A model generated the notes under the pieces. The model did not search any database, was not told where the DNA came from, and saw nothing but the letters and a program-made list of their open reading frames with translations. This document shows, one piece after another, positions 48,713 through 61,200 of a DNA stretch of 64,000 nt; positions within the stretch are counted from its first letter, which is position 1, and each line of letters begins with the position of its first letter. Origin of the DNA: Alitta virens (taxonomy: Eukaryota; Annelida; Polychaeta; Phyllodocida; Nereididae); assembly GCA_932294295.1 (NCBI GenBank), contig OW028575.1:41202753-41266752 (forward strand), given 5' to 3'. The translations under genes and the position numbers were made by a program.

Positions 48713-51463
48713 GATGTGGGAGCGCAGTTTTTCAAGTTATACAACTGCAATTGGGGGAAAACTGAGGCACGGAATGCGTTGGAAACTTGTGGTTAACTAT
48801 TTCCAAAGATTTAGTGTCTGCAATAAACAACTTGATCTGTTTAGCCAATTATTCTGGACTTGTGCTGCAGTCTATGATACCATTAAACACACAAAAGGCA
48901 ATGAGGTCATGAATACGGCAATCATTATATTTTCATTGCTTCATTTAACAGTTACCAATGTTTTTCGAGAATTTCTTCCTCATAGAATCATTGACGTTAT
49001 GGTGCTATCTCTTTTCAATATTTGCATAGTTGTCTAACTTTTACTAAACGGCTTTTGCATTTTACAAGCACTGCCTGATAACTAGCGGGATACCAGATTC
49101 TGTTATCTGAGGGATAAACACCAGGGCGCAGCACTAGCAAGAACAAGAGCACTTGGTCCATAGACACCTTGGACGATGTCTGCACATGTTTTGGTCAATT
49201 TTGCAAGTTGTTTAATGCTCGACTGTTTGCGAAAGTTCTGTAATTTATCAACATTGATTACGCAAGTAAAATCCAATCATTGTCGAATTGTGAAAGCATC
49301 ACCCTGAAGGACTCCTTGATCATCTTTGCAATTGCGTCAACTGGCTATGCATGCGCTGCTGGTCCTGCATTCAACTCAGATACTTCCAAATTTCAATCGT
49401 CACCATAGGCTTGCCCTTTTACGTAGACTCAGAGAACAGTTTTAAGCCTCCCACTGAAACGTCCGCCTATTTTATGGTTGCACGTTGCCATGATTATGAC
49501 AAGTACAGTATAAATAAAAAATTAATTAATTAATTAATTGGTAAGATATAAACTTTTAGTTAATTTTTACGGTGTGGTGCTTTTATCATTCACTTTATTC
49601 TGTTGTCATACATCAAAACAATGTTTTAAAAATCTAACACAGCAAGGGAGACCTCCAAAAGGCCTGCAAGGCCACTGCAGGTAGGCCACCCTGATGTATA
49701 ACATTGATATATAATATATATTATAAATAATTGATTATATTGTGAATAATTGATTATATTGTGAAAAATAAAGTTGTCTATCTTGTTAAAGCAAAAGAAC
49801 AAAAACATATAAATTCAAAAAGGTATGGCCAGGTTTCAGGACCGTTTCAAAGAAGAAATGAAATTAGAAATTTAGAAGCTTGTTGTTGAATGCAGAGGAC
49901 ACTAATGACCACAGTTGTAACATTTTTGAATATGGCAAGTAGTGTTGTAATAAGTAATAAAGATTCTTTTAATGTATAGCTTAAAGCCATAGGGATGTAA
50001 TACATGTTTATTAAATTATACTGATCCAACAGCATTTAGAATGCAGATCGTTGAATCTTATATGCGCCATCCCATACATTTAATTATTTGACTGTGATAT
50101 ATTTCTGTTCTTGTGTAATAGGCATATTTATTTATTTTGACAAAAGGCTAAAATAAAATAAAATTCCCTCGTGATCGACAAAAAAAAGTATTATTTTTTT
50201 ATTTATACACTTAACAAAATATTATAAATAAATAAATAATTCATTTATTTGATTTATTTTTAGTCTATCACGACCTGGGTTAGTCAGCACCCGAAGCCCA
50301 CCCTTCAAAGTTTTTGCTGGTGGTAGCAAGATCACATATCTGACTTTTGGCATCAGCATATATACAGTGTATGCTCACGCCAGCCACCGGGGATTTTATT
50401 ACTAAAAATTGAGATTGCATCATTCCTCGTGAAATGTCTGAAGGAAGTACGTCACCTTCAGCCGTAACGGAAATTGTCTTTCGACAATGACATTTAAATG
50501 GTTTTTATTTGCTCCAAAAAAAGCCACATTTACACAACAATTATTGCAGTTTAGCTAATGTTACATAATTGACATTGGAGCAGGGAAACCTTCTCCAAGG
50601 CAAATTAAGAGTCTGCTGCTACCGAGGGAGCCACCTTGTGAGGAAAATTATACATATCTACAATTATTTAATTATTAATTTAATTGATTTATTTTAATTA
50701 TTATATTATTGTTGTATCATAAATTGTTATAATATATCTGGTAAATTTAAATAAATAATAAATTATGATCATAATTACTTGTTCAAGTTGAGTATCATTT
50801 GTCACAGGAGGAGACCGACTAACGGCCACACGAAGAACAATCTGAAATATAACAACTGATATCATAATATAACAACTGATATCACATAATTCATGAATTT
50901 TCTTCTGATGGGTTTGCAATACGTCTAGATGTAGGGCTTATTGCATCTTCACCTGTAAGGACGGATTTTCCACCAGAGGGCACTTATTTCCTGCCGGGAA
51001 AGCCTTGCCTGCCACCTACCAACATCAAACCTCACTATAGTTCAACTGTGTGCTGATTTAGGAAACCTTGTTTTCGTCCGCATCAGCATTTGTCAGAGTC
51101 ACAGTAACTCATCAAAACAAGACAAAAGAGAATATAAGATGAGGCTTGATAAGAGATGCTTTAGTTTGCCATGCTAGCGTGAACTCACTTTTTGCAACCT
51201 AGATGGCTGGAGTATCTTGCAGTTCTCCCTATGGCAAGGTCTGATATTTTGTTGTTTTACATCTAAGACTTTGTAAACTTATGATGCTTGCCTGTGTATA
51301 GCCAATATCATACAATTATTTATGACTTTTGTTCATTTATCAGTGTTATTGTTACCATTTCTATTGCCGAGATGTATTTTACCTACTGTACTGCCTCATA
51401 AGGAATTTTCTACTATAGCTATATACATGCACTGAGGCCCTTGCTAGGTCGGTTGAAGATATA

Positions 51464-52334
51464 TACGGTTAGTTTCATAAAATACGGTTACTTTAGTCAG
51501 CTGAAGCAACCTGTTCCTGGCTATAGCTATGTCTTAACCATAGTTTTCCATTGGTGAGATACATTATGAGAAATGCTCAATTGTAAGGCTGATGCTCGGG
51601 AAAGTTTAACAAACCATCAGTCTTTCAAACTCTGTATTTGCAAGGAATTGCTTTTATTGTCTGGAAAGATGTGGACTAGATTTGCAAAGGGGAGTCAGAT
51701 CAGATCTGTTCCAGTTTCAAAGTATTATACATTTGGATTGCCAAGAGCGATGTGCCACACAGGAAGCCAGAGTAACAGCAGGAGTTATTTAGTGGACTAG
51801 CCAAATGTGAAATCAATGAACTCTTATATGCGCTGTGCACTACATGACTTTTACATTTCTTAAATTTTACCAAGTCCAAATGTTAACCTTTATATCGTTT
51901 AATTCTATTGTATTTGGACTTTTCCTTAACTCAATTTCATAACTTTTTGATTTCCAGTCCCAATGGCTGGCTGTACTTCCGAGTATGAATAAACATGATA
52001 ATAATAATAAAAACTGGCTAATGCCATCTGCTTCTGTATACTCCTAGCTTATAGTCGGCTTAAACTACCACCGCTGAAAAAATATAAACCTTGGTAAATG
52101 TAAGAAATTTATCTAATATATCATAAATATGTATGTGCAATCAACAAAAGATTACAACTATGCATAACTCTCAACTTATGACACCAGTTGGTGCTGCATG
52201 TACTTTTAAATCTGGCTTTGAGTAGCCAGCGATAGCCAGACAGTTCCATTTAGTGGCAGGCAGCATTGTATAGCAAAAGTTGTCTAGCTTTGTCTAGGTT
52301 CATTGACAGGCCGTTTTTAATGAAACTAACTGTA
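51464..52334. mobile_element. MITE, family M (copy 3), split by an insertion
   Basis: It starts TACGGTTAGTTTCATAAAAT and ends TTTTTAATGAAACTAACTGTA. It is reversed relative to copy 1 (CCTGTTCCTGGCTATAGCTA near the left, GCCAGACAGTTCC near the right). About 480 bp of unrelated sequence (51531-52012) interrupts it between CTATAGCTAT and ACTGGCTAATGCC. Confidence 0.85.
51531..52012 (+). mobile_element. Probable truncated retroelement inside the MITE
   Basis: The interrupting segment ends ATGAATAAACATGATAATAA followed by TAATAAAA, a LINE-like polyadenylation signal and simple tail. It contains a 75-codon frame (51573-51800) with no recognised family. The boundaries are read from the break in the MITE and are good to a few bases. 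Confidence 0.5.
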
Positions 52335-52553
52335 GGGTTCGATTCATGATCAGGGCACTCATGTTGTGTACATGGGCTCCTTGCAATCGTCTCATCATAA
52401 TGTCTGCCTCTGGCAGCTTGTCATATAACCTAAGCTTAAAAAACAATGCAACAAATTATGAAGCACTTAATTTATAGCTGTTAAATAGACAGCTATAGTG
52501 AGTTTGGTTTAGTGTAAGGCACTTGACCGAGTTCCAACGCGCAGAGTGCAAAT

Positions 52554-52566
52554 ACACTAGGTGGCA
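52554..52566 (+). promoter_or_regulatory. Strong CTCF-like motif
   Basis: ACACTAGGTGGCA, followed by GCAG, matches CCASYAGRKGGCR at 12 of 13 positions. It is the best CTCF match in the window. Confidence 0.45.
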
Positions 52567-53718
52567 GCAGTAGGCAGTTGCTGCACTGTCATCCGCAAAC
52601 GTGGTCGCTGCCTGCCAGTGCCTGGGCCCTGACATTTTGCAAGTGAAGGCTTCACAAACCACATGAAAAGAGCCACAACACTCCCCACGACACCCAGCCA
52701 GCAACCTGCCTAGATAATACATCTCAATTAGGAACTAACAAGAGAGCTTTCAATTAAAACACGTCTCATTTCCAATATCTGTTCGTGCGGAAGACTTTTT
52801 CAAATGAAGAAAATCAAACAACGTTCCTCTTTTGAAGAACACATTCGTTTGATGGCGCATCTATCAAAGCTTGTGTGATTCATAGCCAAAAATGGAAGGC
52901 GCTTCACTATTTCCACTCCTCCACGCAATCAGGAATTCCGCCAACTTCATCTCAATTAAATCATTTTGTAAGTTAATTACCCACCATGCAACTGTGTGCT
53001 TTGAGAGTTAGTTTATGGCAAAAAAGCCAAAGTTGGTTAACGATTGATTATCGATTATTGGCTATTGATTTACCTGGTATATATCGGCACATAATGATGT
53101 CTCCTACAAGTGCTTTTCAATGCTTGAGTGGGAGTTAGTATTTTTCATTAAAAGATAAGCGTTAATCAATTTGAAGTGTGACCCAAATGAAAAGAAATGC
53201 CACGGGGACTTTTCCACAAATATTGATTACGTGATGTGTTATTGATTAAAGTTTGCAGTGGATTATTTTCAGACATGCTGTTTCCAAACAAAACATCAGA
53301 AAAAAAGAAGAAAATAAACTGGGTGCATCTTTTGATATTGAACCGACATTCCTTTATGTCTAGAATACGTGCTCGACTGCTCTGTCTTCACACCTTTACA
53401 TTCTATCATGCCACTGCCATTTCATTATCAATTTTCCTGTATGGACTTTACTATCTCCAATTAGTGACTTATGAGACACCTTTTACATGGTCAAATTAAA
53501 TGGTATTGTGAAATTCTCAACTGGTATGCAGTTTCCTTCAAGTTTTATTGTCATATTCTTTTCACCTTTGCACTATTTCAACATGCTTTTTTCCATAGTG
53601 TTTCCATTTACATTATTTCAATGTATGATCTGCCATTTCACAATTTCAGCACCGAGCCAGCAAATGCACATGCAACAACCGAAGTATTGAACCGCACTGA
53701 GTTGGACAGCATTTGACG

Positions 53719-53771
53719 TATCTCATCTTATCTTATCTTATCTTATCTTATCTTATCTTATCTTATCTTAT
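53719..53771. repeat. (TCTTA)n microsatellite
   Basis: About ten TCTTA units. The same pentamer forms the end of SINE copy A at 8398, so this could be the tail of a lost retroelement. Confidence 0.93.
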
Positions 53772-54155
53772 TGGCGATAGAAGTGCAACGTTATATTGCA
53801 AGGGTTCTCCTTTACTTATATCTTTTATTTTAATGTTCTGTTGACTAAATGATACAGATAAATATCAGTAGAAGTCGGGCTGCAAGTCCGAGAGCTAGGA
53901 AGGTCATTTGCACTTGATCTGTGTTGATCCCGATCAGCTGACAGGAATGATACCCCCCCCCCCCAATGGCCACCCTATATGGGGAGGGGGGGACAGGACT
54001 AATAATAGGCCCACGTAGGCTGTAAATGCACGTGATTTGAGCAGCGGATGTCCGCTTCTTGACCACTTGACCACTGCTATTTGACTGACCTCACTTTCCT
54101 CGGTGCTGACCCCTCAGACCGGAAGTACCCGTCCAGTCACCGGAAGCCGACTTAG

Positions 54156-54168
54156 CGCCACCTACATT
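54156..54168 (-). promoter_or_regulatory. CTCF-like motif beside ETS sites
   Basis: The complement AATGTAGGTGGCG, continuing into CTAAG, fits the CTCF core with its downstream GCGCTA. Two ETS-type CCGGAAG sites lie within 50 bases upstream. Confidence 0.35.
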
Positions 54169-54535
54169 CGCCAGGCTATGCAGATTATCGAAAATTGTTC
54201 TATTCAGCATCAAATTAGAATCAGGTCAAGTTCCTGAGGTTTCAAAATAGTTCTGACTTGAAGGTTATACTATATCGGGGCTCGGGAAAATACTGAGTCT
54301 GGGGGAGGGGGAAAGTTTGAGGGGACTACATTGGGAATATACTAAATGCACCCTTTTTAAAATATGTGACTCATTGAACCATTTGGATGAATATCTATGT
54401 ATGTAGGAGCTTCTATTCCTCAAGTTCAAAGGTGTAATTGGCAGGAGCACTGAGTAATGAATAAGCTTGTTAAGGTCTTGCCTTCCCATTTCTTCAGGCT
54501 GGCCAACAACAATGCTTGCTTTACAGCTATTTCCG

Positions 54536-54572
54536 GTCACGTGACATGTTAATTAGGCGAGGTCAAAGGTCA
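54536..54572 (+). promoter_or_regulatory. E-box palindrome plus DR1 cluster
   Basis: GTCACGTGAC (54536-54545) is followed 14 bases later by AGGTCAAAGGTCA (54560-54572), an exact DR1 nuclear-receptor site. Two full-length consensus sites this close are unlikely by chance. Confidence 0.45.
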
Positions 54573-56236
54573 GCTGTGACACGCAACAGGGCAGGATGAT
54601 TGGGGTGTCTCGTGGCCCTCAGACACGCAGACGAGGGTGAATATAATGAGGGCATTAAGTGGGCATCTCAAACCACCCCCCTTCTCCTCTCTTCTCGGCT
54701 AACCACGGGGCTCTCGAGAATCCGCGAGATCAAGCATGCCTGTCGTATTTAATGAGGCCAAATGCACCCCACAAACAAATAAGACTTGTCAAGTTCAATA
54801 AAGGGTTTTCTGTTTTGACGGAAACAGGCAGTTTCATTTGTGTTTACAATATGACGCATGATCGCGAGTCAATGGCTTTAGTTTTACTTGAATGAAGTTC
54901 ATGAAAATTAAGGGCAATGTTGATTCTTAGTGTATCTGCCTCATTCTTGCAAAAACCGTCTCTGGCTGTACATTATTGCCAATTGTCTACTGGTCTTGCT
55001 CACGAAGAAACCCGGAATAGAACTGTCTATTGTGACGTCATCAATGGCCCTTGGTCAGGTGACAGAGGGTGGTCGGGAGACATCCGGGCACTTGGCATAT
55101 GACAGGGGGCACTTGAGAGGTTGCAGAGGGCCATTGTGACAAAAGACAGGGTGCAGGGGTCACTCAAGGTGGCCCTTTGACCTTTAGGATGCTGTTTGTA
55201 TTCAAGGACCCCCTGCCAGGCCAAGGACCTACTCCTGCTGTCCCTATCATTGCAATTACTGGCCAAGTCATAATTCCTATCTGGAGATGTTCAGGGCCAT
55301 ATTAATAACACATCTGTACATGGCTATCGAAGTGGCTCGCTACCAAGTTTCCTTTCCCCTGGTGGGTAAACCAGAACTAAGCCTTGTAAGAAATCAAACT
55401 AAAGAAACCGTATCAATAAAAGGTACCTATATAAAATAACAACGTTTATAATTAATATTTCTTACAAGAAATTAAAGGTTTTTCATATTTTATATTTTTC
55501 ATAAATATGATACAGGGACATTTATCCATTGTCCGAAATATCATGATAATGACTGTTAATTGCTGCATAAACTTATGTTTTGAATTTTTTTAAATGTTGA
55601 TTCAATTAGATCTAAGTCATTGCTTCCACAGCACAAAATATGGACATTTTTATTAAAGAAAATAATTATTCGGTAGCAACAGTTCACCTAAGTAATGAAG
55701 GGGACTAATTTTGAGGTTAGGAACTCGTCCTTAGACATAAATGAACGCTAAACTTGTGGAGTAAAAACAATAAAGACATGCACATACAGTCCTTCGAATT
55801 TCGGTAGTTTCTTGATGAGGCTTTGCAGCAGCCTCGATACATTCTCATCCGCAGTAGTATGCTATATTTAGATTAATATTGACTTTGGTGCTGAGAAGGC
55901 ATCGATCTTGTAAGAAAGTAGGCCAAGGGGGGGGGGGAGTGCTGGGGTTCTGACATATCCACCCCACTTCTCCCCCACCCATTGCACCCCCTGGAAGGGT
56001 GCCAATTTGCCCCATGTTATTCCATACCCCCAGCTCCCCAGGACCAATTGAACGGGAATAACAGATGAAGAAGTTACCCTCTGAGGAGATGGCACTCATT
56101 TGGCGAATGGAGCATTGTTTTAAGGAACAACTTGAGTGCACGTGTCACTACAAGTGTTGCTCGACAATGTGACAATGTCTGAGCTAAGGACTGTTTCACT
56201 GGCTATATTCTGCAGAAGAACTGTGAGCAGCCTATA

Positions 56237-56449
56237 TACAGTCAGACCTAAAGTTTGTATACACTTAAATAAAACAGAAATATTTTCCCCTCAGTAAAAA
56301 GTCATTCATTACATTTCAGTAAAAATTCTTACCATCACTGCTCTATTTCTATTAAAGGTTTCAGCTACATTTTCCATGTGGACGATTTTATTCCCAAGTT
56401 AATTTATGACATTTTATGCAAGTGTATGCAACTTTTGAGCTTGACTGTA
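56237..56449. mobile_element. Tc1-like MITE
   Basis: The left end TACAGTCAGACCTAAAGTTT continues to GTATACACTT. The right end is the complement of TACAGTCAAGCTCAAAAGTT followed by GCATACACTT. The inverted repeats start CAGT inside TA and contain the (T)ATACACTT block seen in Tc1-family ends. 213 bp, no transposase. Confidence 0.85.
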
Positions 56450-56974
56450 AATAAATAACAAAGTTCTGTAGATATAGGCACACATCAATGTCTTCACGAC
56501 GTCTTCTGGTCTTAACATTTTTAAAACAAAACTTATAAAGTATATCCTAAATCAACGATTTTAAGTATTATGTGCCTTTATTGTATTTTTATTGTCCGAT
56601 TCTATTGTTTTATTATTATTTGCATTAGTTTTTAATATTATTGTTGTACACTTGTTTTTTGTCAGGGCCTTATTGAAAACTAGTAAGATACTGCACTTTG
56701 ACTTAGATTTTTGACTTTTCCACAGCTGTCTATTCAACATTAAGATGATGAGAATAGTATCTGTAAGACTAGGTCCCTTGTTATGCTATCCACACTGATA
56801 CTTCCTTCCCTGTGGAATTGCTTCTCCTTTCTCTTGCCATAACTTGCATACCAAGTCACATTGGCTCTTGTCTTGCTCTTGCTCATCCTACACGGAGCTG
56901 TGAAGAGGCAGAGTTTTAGGGGTATACTGCATTGCAAGACAGACAGTCAGACCATAGAATATGGTCAGATACAG

Positions 56975-57159
56975 GGGGTGGGGGCCTAGCTCAGTGGTAG
57001 CGCGCTGGGCTTCCAACCACTGGGTCCCTGGTTCAATTCCCGGTCGAGCCTATGTTGGATGGCTGTTTCATCGTCTCATTGCCATGGTCCCTGCCTGTCC
57101 TAATTAGCCAGACAGGTGCAGAAATACAGGACATAGAACCCTGATTCACCACCACCACC
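56975..57159 (+). mobile_element. tRNA-derived SINE, family 1, copy F
   Basis: A full-length copy with A box (CCTAGCTCAGTGGTAGCG), B box and (CCA)n end, flanked by a perfect 14-bp duplication, ATGGTCAGATACAG, at 56961-56974 and 57160-57173. Confidence 0.96.
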
Positions 57160-57774
57160 ATGGTCAGATACAGACAAGGCGAGTCAAGGATGAAGTATAG
57201 TAAAGATACAACACAGACTGACAGGTAGATGTAGAAACATAATTTATACATAATTACATAATTTTAAAAGAAGTATGACATAAGAATAAGCAATTATGAT
57301 AGAGACCCCTGAAGTTAATGCTTATGAGAAGATGAGCCACCAATGAGATGAAGGGATGGATGAAGTGAGATGAAGGGTGATTATGCACTGTGTTTAAGGG
57401 ACTAGTTACTAATGGAAGGAATAAATTACTAGCACAAGAAGACTAATTTACCAAAGGATATCTAGGGAAAATGACGGACAGGTCCATATAGTTACGGCTT
57501 CAGGTAGAGTTATAAAGACAGCTAAATCAGCCCCTTTCAAAACATTGGTTTGTATCTGTGTTCTTAGCAGTAGGAATATAGTAACAGGCTGTTATGCTTG
57601 ATAAACAGTCTTCCATTGATGTGTTTTTATCAAGCAATCACAGTTGTGCAAATATTGTCAAGAAAAAAAAAACCACCAGACCTTGTACTATTTGTAAATA
57701 ATGTTAAAGTACCTAGAAAATCCAAAGTTCCATATCTTGGGCATGATATATGAAGATATTTACTCTTTTAATAT

Positions 57775-58758
57775 ATATATAGATTTTATTGACATGTAAA
57801 ATATCATAAGTGATACATAGGTCATTCAGTTAAAAGATAACATGAAAGAGACATTAATGTAAATACAGAAAGCAATAAAATTTCAATAACCAAGGTTCCA
57901 GCCACCAAGTTAACTATTAATACGTGTTTAAAATCCACATACACAATAGAAAAAATACAAGCCGCTAATAAAAACATTTCACTCTTAAAAGTCCAAAACA
58001 TGACAAGCACATCATAACTAATAAACTAATAAACTAAATTAATAACTGTGTGGATACAGGAGATGGTTTTCTCTACACATGGCTTGAAGAAGAAACTTTC
58101 CTAAACTATTTAATAACTCAGGTTCCTTGTTTGTCATTATTGCTGTAAACTTAGTTATATCATCTAGAGACAAGAAGTTGTTAATAAATTTAGTTGCATT
58201 CAAAAAAAGGTTAACACGGTGTTGCTCATTACCAGGACAGACAATCAAACAGTGAATTTCGTCTTCTACAAAGTTTAACGTACACTTTTCACATATTCTA
58301 TTTGGAGCGGGAATTATTGGTTTATGGTGTCGACCTGTTTCAATCTTCAGGCTATGTGAACTTGTCCTAAATCTAGCTATTTTAGTTAACACTTTGCGAA
58401 TTTGTTGCAATTCAAGATAAGGTTCTATTCTACAATCAGTTTTAAATAGTTTATATGTCCTAAGTTTTGGTTGTTGTGAACTGTCATTTATTGCATTTAT
58501 AAGTCGCTCATGTTCGGCTTCATAGAGTCTTAGTTTCACTGTGTTAGAGATATTATCAATGTCAAAGTTTCTGAGGTTACTAATATCATATTCAATGTTG
58601 CAGTTATTTAATACATGACACACTTTACTAAACCAGTTATTTCCATTTACTGCATTCACATAAATTTCCTTCTGAAAATTTAATACAGACAAATGTGTGC
58701 CTGACTTTAATAGTCCATTTAATATTTCCTTTGCAGATTTAAATGCAAGTGATGACAT
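57775..58758 (-). mobile_element. 5'-truncated non-LTR retrotransposon (reverse-transcriptase C-terminus)
   Basis: The minus-strand frame 58758-58039 (239 codons) matches by eye the C-terminal region of jockey/CR1-like LINE reverse-transcriptase proteins. It has a KLRTYKLFKTD segment, then a basic RFRTSSHSLKIETGRH and a Cys/His cluster CEKCTLNF...DEIHCLIVC (C-x2-C...H-x3-C, residues about 156-175), typical after the RT and thumb region. The RT catalytic core and endonuclease are absent upstream, so the copy is 5'-truncated. About 260 bp of AT-rich 3'UTR follow, down to an AATAAA-like site near 57783. The frame is intact, which suggests a fairly young insertion. Confidence 0.75.
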
Positions 58759-60149
58759 TTTGAAATGAATTATTTCATCAATGTTGTACTACTTGTTATG
58801 GAAGCCAACTTCTTCCCTTGTTCAACACTAGTGTACAGAATATATTTTGTGCATGGAGAGTGGCTGTACGTAAGGTCTGGCGTGTGCCAAATATTACACA
58901 TAGTAATTTATTGCCATATTTGGCTGGATATCAAACTTTGCTAGAAGGTGTATAAACATTATCAAGAGTGCGTGTTATTCAAGCAATGTTGGTATAAGGA
59001 CAACTGCTAACATGGCTCTCCATGGGAGTTATTCAATTATTGGTTGTAACAATGTATAAGAAATGTGTTATCTCCATGTAGAGATAATCTGCATATTTCT
59101 ATGATAGTTTTTATTTCTTAACTATATAAAATAAAATAAAAAACCAATATATTGCGCTATTTTGCTTTGTAAACCCTTCCATTATATAACAGGTATTGCT
59201 CCTTTTTTTTGCTTCAAGTGTGAACGCCATTTTTGTGATTTCCATACATCTGTTTATTACACATAACTGTCGGTGATTAGCCAGGCTTTATATCAAAGTT
59301 AACTACCATCTAAGACATGACTGTAGATATGAGATGTACAGTACTGATTTTATAGAGATTTTAATGACTTTTTACCAGGATACATTTTAAAAGGATTAAT
59401 CATGGTTTAATCATCAGTTGACAAAATAGTGGAGACACCAGTAGTTAACCTCTGTGTGCTGTGGAGGGTTGCGGGTTTTTGAAAGTTTTCATATTGTATA
59501 TATTTTGCCATTTATATGTTTGATGTCATTTATTGGTAATTGCTCTTGTATGCAAAATATTTATATGTGGTTTATTTTATTTGTATTCAAGATTCACCAG
59601 TCACATGTTTAAATAGCTCGCTGCGTGAAAAAACTTGGTCTTCCGAGTGTCTATCCCTTCCCTTACTGCATGCAAAAAATGTGAAGAAAAGATGGAGTGA
59701 TATGTATCATGATGACCTTGCAAGGACTGCTGAGCAGGTCAAAGAATTATGCTCTATAAGAGACAGTTGTGCTAAAGGTAAAATATGAAGTAACAAAGAC
59801 TGTAAATACATAATATTGTTCTTATGCACCATGTGATGTGTTTTAAAGCGTTGGTGCGGTAATACTTTTGTTTTTATTTTATACTTTAGTTTCTACTGTG
59901 CAAAATTTTAAAGAATTTCAAACAATCTAGAATTGTTTTCTAGCTCCGGGTTGCTTATATGTAGTATAACGTTCTTTAAGAGCTGCACTGTACATGAGAT
60001 TAATTGGGTGGCCTCAATTTCCTCCCATCTATACTCCACCTGAACGTGCAAGTTGCATTCAATAAAGCAGTGTTGCCAGGGGTTGCGGTAAACAAGAAAT
60101 ATTCATCATTTTGAAGAGGAGGCGACTTGTTAAGGGCGCTTGTGTTGGC
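58759..60149. other. AT-rich intergenic DNA, no gene seen
   Basis: No RT domain remnant precedes the LINE fragment. An 82-codon frame at 59540-59788 is the longest and has no recognisable family. Confidence 0.4.
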
Positions 60150-60280
60150 CTCAGCCACTTCCCGCCATTTTTGATTTATATGGCTCGTCATTTTAGCGCC
60201 ATGTTTTCTGCTTCCGCTCCTCCATCACTCACCTGACGTCCGCTTCCTGTTTGATAATAGTACTTCCGCTCTGGCTGTAC
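60150..60280 (-). promoter_or_regulatory. Promoter-like cluster of ETS/E2F sites
   Basis: Minus strand: GAGCGGAAGTAC, CAGGAAGCGGACGTCAG, GAGCGGAAGC and AATGGCGGGAAGTGG form three to four ETS-type GGAAG sites plus an E2F/YY1-like GGCGGGAA. A good splice-donor sequence, GTCAG/GTGAGT, lies within the cluster. This suggests a minus-strand promoter or first exon, but no coding exon could be attached. Confidence 0.25.
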
Positions 60281-60960
60281 TAGCAATAGCTGCATACAAA
60301 ACGATCTTTATGAAGTCCTGTTACATGACAAAGACACAAGAAGCTCCCTATTGTGGCTATCTTAAAGGGGCACATTTGTAAAGCTCAGAAAGTTCTTACC
60401 ACTATAGCTTCTAAATGCATGAGGATTCGTCGAGGTCGTTCATACATGATGTCATTATGACTGGTGAATTTTGACTTATTACCACCTTATAATTTATATA
60501 GGAAGCATTTCCAAGTTCACAGCCGTATACTCCAGACATGATTATCATATCATTCATTTATAACGGAGCAGCAAAATTTGCTATCAATATAATGTTCTAA
60601 TTTTGCGTTCCAACAACACTCTAGAGGCAAATTTACAAGATAAGACAGTGAACTATATATAGCCCTAGGATGGGGCTCTCTGCTTGCCTCAGCAAAAAAG
60701 CCTGAAGCGGTATGCCACCAATTCGCTGTCTCATACACATCTTTAAAGACACACTCCTACATTTACTTAGACCGGATATTAAACCAAGGACTTCCGTAAC
60801 GCACCTCTGTCCAAAGTGTTCAACATCAAATATACCCCATCAGCCCGTGAACATTGCTGGGAGGCATTGCTGGGAGGCTAGCTGCATCCTGTAAACCTGA
60901 GAAGTCTTATGGACAAGAGACAGCCATCACAGTATCCGACACGATAGTAATAACGAGGGC

Positions 60961-61055
60961 CAGGGGCGGATCCAATGCATTCTCACACAGAAAACCTTTA
61001 GATGAGGGACATATCTGTAGTTTTTGTCAATCAGAATGCTTTGGATCCGCCCCTG
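60961..61055. mobile_element. Short hAT-like MITE
   Basis: It begins CAGGGGCGGATCCAATGCAT and ends TGCTTTGGATCCGCCCCTG. These are inverted repeats of the CAGGGGCGGATCC type known from hAT-family elements. 95 bp, so non-autonomous. No 8-bp target-site duplication is evident. Confidence 0.75.
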
Positions 61056-61200
61056 GCAAGTCTATTTGACTGTATTGTTAAGATTTGACATTGTGAGAAC
61101 TTATCTCAGAATTTTAATGACTCAAAGGGGAGTGACCACCAAAACATGACCGGTTAGTGGTAAGCTGGCTGTCAAAACAACGACCGGACTTAATTGATGC

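Larger units (their letters stand above)
44897..51463. other. Gene desert, no gene seen
   Basis: It contains GC-moderate patches at 45.0-46.1, 47.2-47.9 and 50.5-51.2 kb and several short motif matches listed separately. There is a (TTAA)n run at 49519-49540. A 107-codon frame at 48714-49037 is AT-rich and unsupported. No exon was recognised. Confidence 0.4.
52335..56236. other. Gene desert, no gene seen
   Basis: It holds a TCTTA microsatellite, C/G runs at about 53955 and 55928, and a run of GC-moderate, motif-rich DNA at 54.0-55.3 kb. A perfect CRE (TGACGTCA) lies at 55033-55040. No exon was recognised. Confidence 0.4.

Noticed and set aside
48714..49037. 107-codon plus-strand frame
   Set aside because: AT-rich composition, no recognised motif; a frame of this length is expected by chance in 64 kb.
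56975..57060. Possible functional tRNA gene (A and B boxes present)
   Set aside because: The stems do not pair properly, and the sequence is the head of a dispersed SINE with target-site duplications.
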